64,000 nt of DNA from Candidatus Competibacter denitrificans Run_A_D11 (GCF_001051235.1 NZ_CBTJ020000037.1:41114-105113), one strand, 5' to 3'; shown: positions 36,885-48,386, numbered from the stretch's first letter. Notes: generated by a model from the sequence alone, not told the origin. Numbers and translations: made by a program.

Positions 36885-39467
36885 TCAAGCTATTTTCTTG
36901 AGTATGTCGTTAGCGCGTTGCTTTTGGGAAGAATCACCTTCCTGTAAAACAGTCTCCAATAAGCTTCGCGCGCCCATCTGATCTCCCATATCCAGATAGG
37001 CCATCGCCAAATCCAGTTTGGTTTCCATGTAATCCGCCATAGCGTTTTCGGGCATAACCGGCGAGGATTTAACCTCCATCGGCGCAAGATCAAGCGTTTT
37101 ATCGCCGAAACTGCGCAGATCCTCATCCAATTTCGTCAATGAAATATCGTCAGTTTGCCGCCCAACTTCCTGCGTTATATCCGCAAAGTCAAACTTATGA
37201 TCAACGGGCGAAGGCGGCTGTTTGACCTGTGCTCTCGAAGCTTCAGCATCGGCCGCAGACTGGGCGGACAAAATAGCCGAAACCCCCGAAAATGTTCCAG
37301 GTTCAGTCACCGGTTCGGGATGGTCTATCCCCTGCGGCAGGCGGTTGAGCAATTCCTGATCAGAGCGAAGAGGCATCATTTCCAGGGGAAGCAATTCGCT
37401 AGGCTGCGACCGTCTTGATTTTATATCCAAATCCAAGGTCTGATCCGCACTATGCCCAGGTTTCAGTTCCATGGCGAACGTCTCATCGGCGGCCAAGATC
37501 GCCGCCATGGCAGCGCCGGAACTGGATGCCGGTTCCGTGGCCGGTTCCATACGGTCGATAGGTACCGGCGCTAAACCGCCTGCTTTGGCTCCTGAAATCG
37601 CCGGTTTCATTTCCAATGGGGCCAGTTCGACCGGCTGGGAACCGGTTTGTTGCAGCTTCATGTCACCGAAATCGAAATCCATCCCACCAAACTGCAATTC
37701 GGTAGGCAATTCAGCTCGCGCCGGGGATTTTTGAGCAGGCTCCGACGGCTTGGCCAATGTCATCGCTGGGATAGACGGTTTCTCGTGCTCTGACGCCGTG
37801 GCCGGTTCCCTATCAGGCAATGGTGTTCGCCTATCGATCAGTTGGGGAGAGGTATCACTGGCGCTCAGGGGCAAGTTGCTGACTCCCAAGTCGATATCTC
37901 TTAGTAGATTGCTGACTGAACTGGGTTCAGGCGCTGCAACCGCAGGAGCGGGTGGCGCCAGCGCCGCCACTATTGCAGGGTCAAGAGGTCGCACGACGCG
38001 GGTGGGGCTATCGGCGGCTGGACTGGCGGCTGTCTGTGCCGCGCTTGGCCTGCCGGTCACCGGCTCGGTGACCGGTTCGACAGTCGCTGGACTCGAACGA
38101 GCAGACCGCCGCAGCAAAGGCAACAGCACCAGTGCAGCGATGGCCAGCAAAATCAAAGCACCGCCGAGCCAAATGACAGGGTTATCAAACCAGCTTGGCT
38201 CAGATTCCGCCACGGGCTGAACCGGTGGTTTAACAGGGGCTGGTGCGACCGGTTTTGGCGATTCTACCGGCGGTGTCGCAGGCATTACCGCCGTACCGGA
38301 CGGTGGCGTCACAGTACCGGTCGCTGTATTCGGAGGCGGTGTTACAGTAGGGGTCACCGTGCTTCCGGAGGTTGCTGTAGGCGAAGTTGCGGGTGCCTGG
38401 GGAATGCTGGCTTGAGGAACGATTTCTTGGGGTTGCTGGCCGACAGGCAAGGACGAAGGCGTTAGTGCTACTGGTGGCACCACCGATGGCGTTCCGACTA
38501 CGCTGGGAGGAGTGGGCACAGGCGGCGGTGAAAGCGGTGGAGGAAGTGGCACCGCCGGTGTCTGAGCGGACACTGGACCAGATGTAGGCGTGACTGGGCC
38601 GGGTACGGCAGGAGGAGGTGGCGCTGCGGCCACATCGGGTGTCGCCGCCGGTGGCGATAGGGGTATCGCTGGTGGCGGTACACTCAAATCCGACACTACC
38701 GATGGCGCTGCCTCGGCGGCGGTACTCTGTCCGCTTACGGCTTGAGCGGACGGAACCCGCAGGACAGCGCCCTTGCGCAAAGCATTTGGGTTGCCATTGG
38801 TGAACGCTTGTGGGTTTGCTGCAAGCAAAATTGCCATCATCTGCGGCGTGCTAATGCCGCTTGGAGCCTGTGCCCGGTTGGCAATACCTGACAGGGTTTC
38901 ACCGGCTTTGATCGGCCCGTAAGTGGAAGCGCCCTCCAGAGAAACCTGAGGAGCGGGCGGCAAGTTCAAAGCCGGGCGCGGTGGGGGAGCAGCTGCCGGT
39001 GCCGCAGCCGCAGCCGGTGCCGGCAGAATCGCTGGTGGTGGCGGTGGTGGCGGCGGACGGCGGTTGGCATAAAGCTCGGGATCAAGTTGAACCGTGAATT
39101 CACGGATCAACCGACCGCGCGGCCAAACCAATTCGAGCAACAAATTGAAATTAGGGTTACGAACCGGCTCGGTTGACGTAATTTTAATCAGGTTCGGCCC
39201 CCCCGGCGGGGTCTGAACCGAGACACGCAATTTCGAAAAAGTCGCTAAGCGCTCAACCCCAGCTCGATCAAAATCCTGCTGCTGAGGAATCCGCGCCGTC
39301 AACCCCATCAGCTCGCCAGGATTACTGACGACCAGAGGGACATCAGCATCTAAGTTCTCATTGAGCGCGGAGCGCACGGCGAGCGGACCGACACCTAGAG
39401 CAAAAGCGCACACTGGCGCGGCCAGACCGGCCAAAGAGGTTAACCGGAGTAATGTCCTGGTCGACAT
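36885..39467 (-). CDS. fimV: FimV-like peptidoglycan-binding polar hub protein
   Basis: An 860-residue inner-membrane protein. Signal peptide 1-23 (cut near CAFA-LGVG), then the FimV N-terminal domain (LGVGPLAVRSALNENLDADVPL), a LysM-type segment at about 181-237 (STYGPIKAGETLSGIA), a long Pro/Ala/Val-rich disordered region (238-425), a membrane helix at about 430-452, an acidic cytoplasmic region with repeated LEL/LAPLEM-type motifs, and the C-terminal TPR-like FimV domain (ETKLDLAMAYLDMGDQMGARSLLE). In Pseudomonas FimV organises type IV pili and polar signalling. I choose ATG 39467; the frame is open upstream, but those residues lack a signal. In Pseudomonas fimV lies beside asd and leuB; here they are 20 kb apart. 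Confidence 0.92.
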   Translation of the reverse strand: MSTRTLLRLTSLAGLAAPVCAFALGVGPLAVRSALNENLDADVPLVVSNPGELMGLTARIPQQQDFDRAGVERLATFSKLRVSVQTPPGGPNLIKITSTEPVRNPNFNLLLELVWPRGRLIREFTVQLDPELYANRRPPPPPPPPAILPAPAAAAAPAAAPPPRPALNLPPAPQVSLEGASTYGPIKAGETLSGIANRAQAPSGISTPQMMAILLAANPQAFTNGNPNALRKGAVLRVPSAQAVSGQSTAAEAAPSVVSDLSVPPPAIPLSPPAATPDVAAAPPPPAVPGPVTPTSGPVSAQTPAVPLPPPLSPPPVPTPPSVVGTPSVVPPVALTPSSLPVGQQPQEIVPQASIPQAPATSPTATSGSTVTPTVTPPPNTATGTVTPPSGTAVMPATPPVESPKPVAPAPVKPPVQPVAESEPSWFDNPVIWLGGALILLAIAALVLLPLLRRSARSSPATVEPVTEPVTGRPSAAQTAASPAADSPTRVVRPLDPAIVAALAPPAPAVAAPEPSSVSNLLRDIDLGVSNLPLSASDTSPQLIDRRTPLPDREPATASEHEKPSIPAMTLAKPSEPAQKSPARAELPTELQFGGMDFDFGDMKLQQTGSQPVELAPLEMKPAISGAKAGGLAPVPIDRMEPATEPASSSGAAMAAILAADETFAMELKPGHSADQTLDLDIKSRRSQPSELLPLEMMPLRSDQELLNRLPQGIDHPEPVTEPGTFSGVSAILSAQSAADAEASRAQVKQPPSPVDHKFDFADITQEVGRQTDDISLTKLDEDLRSFGDKTLDLAPMEVKSSPVMPENAMADYMETKLDLAMAYLDMGDQMGARSLLETVLQEGDSSQKQRANDILKKIA

Positions 39468-40385
39468 GCACCTGTCCCCATTCCGCCGCCGAGCGCTCAA
39501 AGCCCCGGCGGGATTGGCTTGGATACCGCCACCGGCTACATCAGGCCGGTGGTTTTCCCACTTCAAGCCCGCGACAAGGCGCGTCACGACTCGAAGGTTC
39601 CCCATAAAGATACTCCTTAACGAGGCGTTTTTCAGTGTAAAAACGGCAAGCAGCGTATTGATCAGTTGAGTCATCGCACGATCCAGATTTTTAGGACAAC
39701 CACTTTTCTAGGCAATGCCCGATAATTTTAACGAAGCTGTCACTTTTTAATGATAGCGGTATTTTTATCGGCATACATCCTCTCCCCTACATGCGACATT
39801 GGAAATAATATGATTTCAGCGTCATTGGCTACCACACGCCCGCCCCTTAGCTCTATCGATCATTCAATCAGGTAAGCCGGGAATTTATTTCATTGAGTTA
39901 AAAATCGGGACTAATCAATAGAATTCAAAATTTTTCAATGCCTTGCAGAATAAAGATGGAGACACCCTGCCTGCTCTGTGCGCTGCCGTTTTTGGTTCTT
40001 CTGGCTGTCGGGGCGGCGGCGGTGATAACACGAATCGGCTTGCAAATCGCCTGGCGACGCGGGTTGACCAGCACCCTGGTTTCGTCTTGGCTAAAAGATT
40101 GGCGGTTTTATTAAGCCAATGTCTTCGAAGGCGACCTAATCTCTTGATCAAGCAGACACGAAAGGATGCACACTTGCACCACGCCGGGGCGAGTGCTGTT
40201 CAGCAACCCGCCCCGGCCTGCAATCAAAGCCTACCTGCCGCAATACGCAACCAACCTTGCACCAAGGTATTGCCAGCGACGATATCATCTAACCGCAGTC
40301 GATGAGCACTGGACTCGTTACACGCTTGGACTGGCTGCGACGAAACCCCTCCCCAAAGAAATAACGGAGAGAGGCAATGATGCGT
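39468..40385. other. 918-bp region without a recognised gene
   Basis: Open frames exist on both strands (for example plus 39943-40305 and minus 39915-40151), but their products look like random translation (runs of Arg, Cys and Gly, no motif), with no clear ribosome-binding site. The first part should contain the fimV promoter and leader. No strong terminator for the lipoprotein gene ending at 40386 is evident. Confidence 0.55.
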
Positions 40386-40964
40386 TTACTTCTTTTTCTT
40401 CTTCATAGCGACCGGCTCAATGGCAACGGCCAATTCCTGTAGGTAATTCGCCTTGACTTGATCACCGATCTTAAGCTTGCTGATATCGATGTTGGCAGGA
40501 ATTTTTAGGGTCACCGCGTCCCGTGCGCTTTGCAAAGTCACCTTATGTCTTTTTTGATTTACGGCGGTGACGTTGGCGACAATCTCCGTATCCTGGCGGG
40601 CCATAGCCGATTTTTGGCCAGTTTCGGCGCGATCTGGAGTCACACCAGGTTTATCCAGGCTAACTGCCAGAGCCTCATGATAGGTCAATTCCACCCGGTC
40701 GCCGGATTTGATCTGGGACAGGTTGCGGACCCCTTCGCTCACCGAGATGGTATGGAGCTTACCCCCTTTGCCTTTAAGGGTAACTTGACGATTTTCCACA
40801 TCGACCGATTGCACAATCGCGGTTGCGGTGATTTGATCCCGAATCTCAAGTTGTGTAGCTGCCGGATTGACTTTAGCGGTTTTTGCTTCATCCGGCGTGG
40901 TTGCACAGCCGCCGACCAACAATAAGCCCAGCACCGCACCTGCAGCCAAGATAGTTTTCTTCAT
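40386..40964 (-). CDS. Lipoprotein with two related beta-rich repeats
   Basis: A 192-residue protein with an N-terminal lipobox (LVGGC, Cys20). The mature part contains two similar halves: residues about 45-104 (ITATAIVQSVDVENRQVTLKG...GDRVELTYHEALAVSL) and 127-182 (IVANVTAVNQKRHKVTLQS...GDQVKANYLQELAVAI), an internal duplication. The pattern (V-x-x-V-x-x-x-x-x-V-T-L, then G-D-x-V) recalls small OB-like/DUF5666-type domains. It ends in five lysines. It stands alone. Function unknown; periplasmic or outer-membrane location is inferred from the lipobox. Confidence 0.75.
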   Translation of the reverse strand: MKKTILAAGAVLGLLLVGGCATTPDEAKTAKVNPAATQLEIRDQITATAIVQSVDVENRQVTLKGKGGKLHTISVSEGVRNLSQIKSGDRVELTYHEALAVSLDKPGVTPDRAETGQKSAMARQDTEIVANVTAVNQKRHKVTLQSARDAVTLKIPANIDISKLKIGDQVKANYLQELAVAIEPVAMKKKKK

Positions 40965-41132
40965 GCAAAATCTCCCTAAAACGAGGGTTGTTGAAAAAAG
41001 CGCGAAAAAAGCCCTATAAGCAGATGATAGCGTCCCCCATCAGTTTTACCAAAACTGATACGAGCGCTCTTGGTCAATTACCGCCTAGCAGAAGCTCAGC
41101 AGCTTTGCGATGGGGCAGAACGGCATTCGAGA

Positions 41133-41603
41133 TTACGGAACCAGCTTGAGCGTGACTTGGTACCGCTCGGTCACTGACGCATCACCATCCCAAAAACGCC
41201 AGTATTTGAGCTTAAGCACCACATCACCGGCCTGGCGGGCGCTAAACGTGAACACTCGCCGCCCACGCGCGCCGATGGAGCCTTCGGTCGGTGCATCATA
41301 GGCGGTACTATCCAGAGCCAACAGGCGACTATCGCTTTCATCAATGGCCCAAGCGTAACCCGTGCTGGGATTTTCAGGCAACTTGACCGCCAGACGCTCA
41401 CCGACCCGGAGTTCAGCGGTGCGATTATTGTCGGTGTGGGTGACCACTAACATACCGTTCTCGCGAATACCCGCTGGTGGAACGGAGACGGGTTCGTGGC
41501 CCTGTTTAGAAGCACAACCCGTGAACACGGTGACCAATATCGCCAAAATAGCCATAGGGATAAAGCGTAGGCAACGGATCGGGTATTCGGGAGCAAAAGC
41601 CAT
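41133..41603 (-). CDS. Chagasin-like (I42 family) protease inhibitor, lipoprotein
   Basis: A 156-residue protein. An N-terminal hydrophobic segment ends in a lipobox (VFTGC, Cys30), so it is probably lipid-anchored. The mature domain has the three chagasin loops: NPSTGYAW, the GARGRRVFTF loop, and LKYWRFWDGD in place of the usual RPW loop. Such inhibitors block papain-like cysteine proteases and may protect the envelope from exogenous or self proteases. Starts: ATG 41603 gives a signal with a long n-region; ATG 41555 would give a short one. Stands alone on the minus strand. Confidence 0.83.
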   Translation of the reverse strand: MAFAPEYPIRCLRFIPMAILAILVTVFTGCASKQGHEPVSVPPAGIRENGMLVVTHTDNNRTAELRVGERLAVKLPENPSTGYAWAIDESDSRLLALDSTAYDAPTEGSIGARGRRVFTFSARQAGDVVLKLKYWRFWDGDASVTERYQVTLKLVP

Positions 41604-41722
41604 AGGCGCACCGGGAAGGTCATATCAGGTGATGGATTCAGTGACTCAAAACATGCACATACTATCCTATTTGTGAAAGCACTATCAGCGCTCACTCACC
41701 AGCGCATCGGCGAAACGTGTTT

Positions 41723-42889
41723 CTAATCGTCCTCACCCACAAGATGTTCGATCAGATCAAGCGGCTCGGCCGATCTGGCATGATCGGCGCGGATCGATGG
41801 CAACGTTGCAGAATCGATGTAACCGTGTCGTGCGGCGTGTTCAGCCGCCTGTAACGTATTCTCCACCAAAAGCAAAGCAATTTTATGCAATTGTGCCTGC
41901 GCCGCCAGCAAGGCGATTTCCGCATCCCGCTGAGGGTTTTGGGTCACATCACGAATGTAAATGGCGAGCACTTGCTGCGGACGGGTCGCGACGACCTGGG
42001 CATACGCTTCAGGATCATGCTGCCCGCTGTCACCAATCAAGATGAACGGCATTTTGGGATAGGTCTTCATCACTCGCTCAATCTGTGCGAGTTTGTGCGC
42101 TTGATGGCTGGAGCCGATGGTACGCTCCGGTTGTACGCCAAAGTCGCGCAACAGCAGAGGGCCAGCCGGAATGCCATTGAGACCCATGAAATCTACCAAA
42201 AAATCGTAAAGATTCCACGGGCTGCTGGAGATATAGAACAGTGGCCGACGGTATGGACCGCCCGTCTGCAAGGCTTGATAAAAAGCGGCGACTCCATTGA
42301 ACGGCAGCCGGCTGCTTGGACTGCGCAGAAAGGTCAGCCTGGCCATCCTCAACAGGCTGGTGGCACCGGTGATCAAAATCGTATCGTCGATGTCGCTGAT
42401 AATGCCGAAGTCACAATGAGGGGCCGGCGTCAGGACGCGGCCGGTCACCGGTTCAGGCGGTTGCCGTCTTAGCATCGCCTGTGGGGGGACACTGAGGGTA
42501 ATCGACTGCCACGATAAATCGGGATCAAGAGATCGCATGACCGGCAGCGCGACATGAAAATAACCTTCCCTATCCGTCACGGTTTCCACGCTGCGATCTT
42601 GAAAGGTTGCCCGGATCTGGAGACCAGGAACCTCGTCACTTCCGAAGCGCCGGTAGGACGCGACGAGATTACTCCAAAGGGTTTCTTGATCGGTGGTGTC
42701 GATATCGCCATGATCTTCCAGCACGCGACCGGTCAGGAACAGGGTTTCTTGATTGCCATAGCCGTCGTAGGGCACCACCTGCAATGGCTGATCGTAGCCC
42801 AAACGGCGCTTTAGGCCGTAGCGCAACCGATCAAAATGGGTATCGATCAGATAACCGAGGCGGTGGGCTGAGTCTTTCCAGGTTGCCAT
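41723..42889 (-). CDS. App1-type phosphatidate phosphatase domain protein (DUF2183)
   Basis: About 388 residues. A beta-rich N-terminal part is followed by a HAD-like phosphatase domain with the DxDxT motif in ISDIDDTIL (about 170-180), FYISSSPWNLYDFL, LLRDFG and FILIGDSGQHDPEAYAQV, the motifs of yeast App1 and bacterial DUF2183 proteins. Yeast App1 dephosphorylates phosphatidic acid; the bacterial substrate is not established. I use ATG 42889; a TTG at 42904 is possible. It lies 28 bases after the TSUP permease gene and is probably co-transcribed with it. Confidence 0.83.
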   Translation of the reverse strand: MATWKDSAHRLGYLIDTHFDRLRYGLKRRLGYDQPLQVVPYDGYGNQETLFLTGRVLEDHGDIDTTDQETLWSNLVASYRRFGSDEVPGLQIRATFQDRSVETVTDREGYFHVALPVMRSLDPDLSWQSITLSVPPQAMLRRQPPEPVTGRVLTPAPHCDFGIISDIDDTILITGATSLLRMARLTFLRSPSSRLPFNGVAAFYQALQTGGPYRRPLFYISSSPWNLYDFLVDFMGLNGIPAGPLLLRDFGVQPERTIGSSHQAHKLAQIERVMKTYPKMPFILIGDSGQHDPEAYAQVVATRPQQVLAIYIRDVTQNPQRDAEIALLAAQAQLHKIALLLVENTLQAAEHAARHGYIDSATLPSIRADHARSAEPLDLIEHLVGEDD

Positions 42890-42917
42890 GTTTCGGGCAG
42901 TCAATCCGGGTTGCTGA

Positions 42918-43742
42918 TTAGATCACGATGTGTCCGCACATAAACACTGCGACCGCAACCATCATCCCGGCGAAGATCTTTTGTAAGATTGGTCCGGCGA
43001 TGTGTCGGCCTAACGCAATGCCGGATAACATCCCGCCCATGCCGCCCAGGATAAAAACAGCGGTGAGAGCGACCGGCAACCGGTGGCCGGCCATCAGGTG
43101 AGATAACAGGCTAATCCCACTGATGATTGCGATAACCCACAAGGAGGTAGCGACAGCCCGCCGTATCGGCAGCGATGCGATCAGGATTAAAGCTGGCACG
43201 ATGAGAAATCCGCCACCGACGCCGAATAAACCCGACAGGAGTCCGGTTGCGCCACCAGCCAAAGCCAGCCGCGCGGCGCAATGCGAAGTCAATCGCAAGC
43301 GTCCGCCGGGATCGTAACGACAAGTCGGTTCGGCATGATGATCCACGACAGCGTTGATGTCGGCGCGCACGATACGGGTTTCTTCCGGCTGCCGGTTTGC
43401 TTGTCGCCACATACGGCCCGCGACTGCCAACATCAGCAACGCAAAGCCGACTAATAATGCCGATTCGGGAAAACGTGGATTCAGCCACACGCCCAGTGGA
43501 GCGCCGGTCACACCAGATAGGCCAAAAATCAGTGCGATCCGATATTCTGCTTGACCGTCACGCCGACGCGCCAAGCCACCGCCCAACGAAGTAATGCCAA
43601 CCGCCGCCAGGGATATCACCACCGCCTGATGGACCGGCACCTGGAGTCCATACACTAACAAAGGCAGCGCAAACACCGATCCGCCTCCACCCGTTAGGCC
43701 GAGCGAAAAACCGACCATCACGCCAAACAACAGGCTGAGCAT
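42918..43742 (-). CDS. TSUP (TauE/SafE) family permease
   Basis: About 274 residues with eight hydrophobic helices in two halves, each starting with a glycine-rich turn (GLTGGGGSVFALPLL in the first, TGLLSGLFGVGGGFLIVPAL in the second), the signature of TauE/SafE anion exporters for sulfite, sulfoacetate or similar organosulfur compounds. The central cytoplasmic loop holds the segment ADINAVVDHHAEPTCRY. The substrate cannot be told. Overlapping GTG (43745) and ATG (43742) starts are both possible; no strong ribosome-binding site is seen. Confidence 0.87.
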   Translation of the reverse strand: MLSLLFGVMVGFSLGLTGGGGSVFALPLLVYGLQVPVHQAVVISLAAVGITSLGGGLARRRDGQAEYRIALIFGLSGVTGAPLGVWLNPRFPESALLVGFALLMLAVAGRMWRQANRQPEETRIVRADINAVVDHHAEPTCRYDPGGRLRLTSHCAARLALAGGATGLLSGLFGVGGGFLIVPALILIASLPIRRAVATSLWVIAIISGISLLSHLMAGHRLPVALTAVFILGGMGGMLSGIALGRHIAGPILQKIFAGMMVAVAVFMCGHIVI

Positions 43743-43830
43743 CACGATTACGGCTTCAAAAATGCAATATCCCCAAAGGACCTATTGGCCGCCGTGGGGA
43801 TATCACCCATCCAGGGCTGACCGTTTTACC

Positions 43831-45597
<1,767 letters not shown>

Positions 45598-45771
45598 GAA
45601 GCCTCCTGACGCTGATGGGGTTTCTACAGGGTTTCTTGAAGTGCGTGGGTGTTTGGAGATGTCGCGTTTGCGCGAAAAAACCAAGTAAAACTACACGTAA
45701 ACGCGGTTTCTGTCCATGACGGCCGACCTGAGAACCCATCTTCCCACAGTGATCTTGCAGATACCCTGACC

Positions 45772-46701
45772 ATGACTCTCAACGAACTGCGCTACATCGT
45801 CGCTGTTGCCCGCGAACGCCATTTTGGTCGTGCCGCCGATGCCTGTCACATCAGCCAGCCGACCTTGAGCGTCGCCGTGCGCAAACTGGAAGACGAATTG
45901 GGCGTTACCTTGTTCGAGCGCACACCCGGTGAGATTACACCGACACCTGTCGGCTGGCGGATCGTTGAACAAGCGCAACGGGTACTGGAGGAAGCGGCCA
46001 CCGTTAAACAACTCGCCAGCCAAGGCCAGGATGAACTGGCCGGCATGTTGCGGCTGGGCGTGATTTACACCATCGGGCCTTATTTGCTGCCGCACCTGAT
46101 CCCGCGCTTGCGCCGCCGCGCACCCCACATGCCGTTGCAGATTGAAGAAAACTACACAGCGGTGCTGAATGAGCGGCTCAAGGACGGCGAACTGGATGTG
46201 CTGATCCTGTCACTGCCGTTCGAAGGACTGGGAATCTGCACAAAATCGGTCTACATCGAACCCTTCGTCGTGTTGGTACCGACGGGTCACCCCTTGGAGC
46301 AAGTCGAATGGGTCGATGCGGAAACACTGGCCCGGCAGGATTTGTTGTTGCTCGGTCCCGGTCATTGCTTTCGGGATCAGGTTCTGCGCTTTTGCCCGGA
46401 CTGCAACCGCTTGAGTGTGGGTTCTGACAATATGCAACGCACTCTGGAAGGCAGTTCGCTGGAAACGATCCGCCTGATGGTGGCGACCGGCATGGGCATT
46501 ACCGTCCTGCCGTATACTTCAGTGAGTGGTTACGCACAGGTCAGTGATTTGCTGAGCGTGCGGCCTTTCAGCGACCCAAGGCCGACTCGAATCGTGGCGC
46601 TGGCTTGGCGCAAGAGCTTTCCTCGCCATCGGGTCATTGACCTGCTGACGGAGGCCATCCGGGCCTGTCCGCTGGGTGAGGCGATTCATCTGCTGGAGTA
46701 G
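45772..46701 (+). CDS. oxyR: OxyR, peroxide-sensing LysR-type regulator
   Basis: A 309-residue LysR regulator. The winged helix (MTLNELRYIVAVARERHFGRAA) is followed by the sensing domain, in which Cys199 (GPGHCFRDQ) and Cys208 (RFCPD) sit at exactly the positions of the redox disulfide in E. coli OxyR; an extra Cys211 is next to them. It should activate peroxide defence genes. ATG 45772 gives the standard start. It diverges from icd; the two share the 174-bp intergenic region 45598-45771, where an OxyR site could be. Its last 68 bases overlap the antisense end of trmO. Confidence 0.95.
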   Translation: MTLNELRYIVAVARERHFGRAADACHISQPTLSVAVRKLEDELGVTLFERTPGEITPTPVGWRIVEQAQRVLEEAATVKQLASQGQDELAGMLRLGVIYTIGPYLLPHLIPRLRRRAPHMPLQIEENYTAVLNERLKDGELDVLILSLPFEGLGICTKSVYIEPFVVLVPTGHPLEQVEWVDAETLARQDLLLLGPGHCFRDQVLRFCPDCNRLSVGSDNMQRTLEGSSLETIRLMVATGMGITVLPYTSVSGYAQVSDLLSVRPFSDPRPTRIVALAWRKSFPRHRVIDLLTEAIRACPLGEAIHLLE

Positions 46702-47413
46702 GCACTGAGCCTGCTTTCTCAATAGGCACGATCTCCATCACATACACTAGGCCGTCGCGCATTTCCCAACGCACGTCAAAATCGAATAGCTTCATGCCGT
46801 AGCAACGGGAGTCGGGATCGGCCCGTTCGTAGGCGGGCCGTGGGTCCTGCGCCAATAATTGGGTGATCAATTCTCGTAGATTGACCGACGGCCAGGCTGC
46901 ACAAACCGTTGCCGCCTCTGGGCTAAATTCCACCGTTATCCCTGTAGCCGGTAATTCGGTGGCGAAGCCACCCGTCGCTGTCGGAATGCAATCGACATAG
47001 GGTAGATAGGGTTTGATATCCAGCACCGGGGTTTCGTCCAGCAGATCGATGCCCGTGAGATGCAATGTCACCCGCCCCCGGTTGATGGCGACACGCTCTA
47101 ATCGCACCACTGACAGGCCAATGGGATTAGGCCGGAACGGGGTACGGGTGGCGAATAGCCCCAGGCGCCGGTTGCCACCTAATCGCGGTGGTCGCACCGT
47201 GGGCTGCCAGTGCCCCGCCGGAATGCCGTGAAAGACAAAAACCAGCCACACATGCGAGAAACCTTCCAGCCCACGCACCGTCTCAGGTTGGTTGTACGGT
47301 GGCAGCAATTCCAGCGTAGCCCGCGCTGCGGGGACGAGTCCCGGTTGGCGTGGAATGCCGAATTTTTCACGAAAGCAGGAATGAATGATCCCAACCGGGG
47401 TGAATGCTAACAC
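46634..47413 (-). CDS. trmO: TrmO: tRNA t6A37 N6-methyltransferase (TsaA/YaeB family)
   Basis: About 259 residues of the single beta-barrel SAM enzyme that methylates t6A37 in tRNA. Family blocks are PVGIIHSCFREKFGIPRQPGLV, GLEGFSHVWLVFVFH, RTPFRPNPIGLSVVRL and LDETPVLDIKPYLPYVD; the C-terminal RCYGMKLFDFDVRW is also typical. The GTG at 47413, one base after the corA stop, aligns with E. coli TrmO; the frame is open upstream into corA, but that part is not conserved. The last 25 or so residues are a Pro-rich tail encoded opposite the end of oxyR. Confidence 0.92.
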   Translation of the reverse strand: MLAFTPVGIIHSCFREKFGIPRQPGLVPAARATLELLPPYNQPETVRGLEGFSHVWLVFVFHGIPAGHWQPTVRPPRLGGNRRLGLFATRTPFRPNPIGLSVVRLERVAINRGRVTLHLTGIDLLDETPVLDIKPYLPYVDCIPTATGGFATELPATGITVEFSPEAATVCAAWPSVNLRELITQLLAQDPRPAYERADPDSRCYGMKLFDFDVRWEMRDGLVYVMEIVPIEKAGSVPTPADESPHPADRPGWPPSAGQ

Positions 47414-47414
47414 C

Positions 47415-48386
47415 TTAAAGCCAGCCGGATTTCTTGAGTTTGATGTACAACAACAGGCACCCGACCACCACGCTGCCCATGACGATGGGATAGCCGTATT
47501 GCCATTCAAGTTCGGGAAAAAAGCCTTTGAAGTTCATACCATAGATGCTGAAGATCATCGTCGGTGCCGCCAGGAGTGCGCCCCATCCCGCCAGCCGTTT
47601 GGTCGCGTCATTTTGTCGCGCCGCACCCAGCGACAGACTGATCTGTAAGGCCAGCGCCAGGGTTTCCCGGATGGAGTCTATCGTTTCAGTGATCCGCAGG
47701 ATATGGTCATAGACATCGCGGAAATAGGGTCGGATATCATCAGAAATATAATGATTAAAGACATCGGTCAGCAGATAATTGCAAACCTCAACCAGGGGTG
47801 CGGCGGCGCGCCGCAAGCTCACCAGATCGCGCTTTAGTTCGTACAGACGAGCGATATCGGCTTGGTCAAAATCACCCTTGAAAAACCGCTCCTCCAGATC
47901 CTCGACGGCATCTTCGATGCCACTCAGAATCGGGAAGTACTGATCGACCACAAAATCCAGAATGGCGTACAGGACGAAACCCGGCCCCTTGCACAACAGA
48001 TTTGGACTACTTTCACACCGAGTGCGCACCGGTGCGTAAGGCAGCGATGCCCCATGCCGGACTGATAACAGATAACGCGGTCCAACGAACAGATGGGTTT
48101 CACCAAAATCGATCTGACTCTCCTTGGCTTGGGCCGTGCGCAATACCAAAAACCAACAATCACCGTACACTTCGACCTTGGGCCGCTGATGGGCGTGATG
48201 GGCATCCTCAGTGGCCAGTTCGTGCAGGCCGAACAAGTGCTGAACCTGCGTCATCATGGCTTCGTCGGGTTCGAACAGCCCCAGCCAGACAAACGCATCT
48301 GGGCGCTGGCGGATTGCGGGAATCTCTTCCAGGGTGAGATTGTCGAGCTTGTGGCCATCCACGTAAGCGGTGCAATTGACAATCAT
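47415..48386 (-). CDS. corA: CorA-family Mg2+/Co2+ transporter
   Basis: A 323-residue CorA-like channel: a large soluble N-terminal domain, then two C-terminal membrane helices with the signature YGMNF in the periplasmic loop (IFSIYGMNFKGFFPE) and the basic C-terminus KLKKSGWL. It lies 10 bases downstream of the hydrolase gene and one base before trmO, forming a three-gene unit. ATG 48386 gives the usual start; the upstream open frame overlaps the hydrolase gene and is not family-like. Confidence 0.93.
   Translation of the reverse strand: MIVNCTAYVDGHKLDNLTLEEIPAIRQRPDAFVWLGLFEPDEAMMTQVQHLFGLHELATEDAHHAHQRPKVEVYGDCWFLVLRTAQAKESQIDFGETHLFVGPRYLLSVRHGASLPYAPVRTRCESSPNLLCKGPGFVLYAILDFVVDQYFPILSGIEDAVEDLEERFFKGDFDQADIARLYELKRDLVSLRRAAAPLVEVCNYLLTDVFNHYISDDIRPYFRDVYDHILRITETIDSIRETLALALQISLSLGAARQNDATKRLAGWGALLAAPTMIFSIYGMNFKGFFPELEWQYGYPIVMGSVVVGCLLLYIKLKKSGWL

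Noticed and set aside
38240..39060. Repetitive proline-rich stretch in fimV that looks like a DNA repeat array
   Set aside because: The repetition comes from Pro/Ala/Val codons in a disordered linker; there is no regular unit or spacer as in CRISPR or minisatellites.
39943..40305. 120-residue frame on the plus strand in the gap after fimV
   Set aside because: No ribosome-binding site, composition like random translation and no motif; the opposing frame at 39915-40151 is equally poor.
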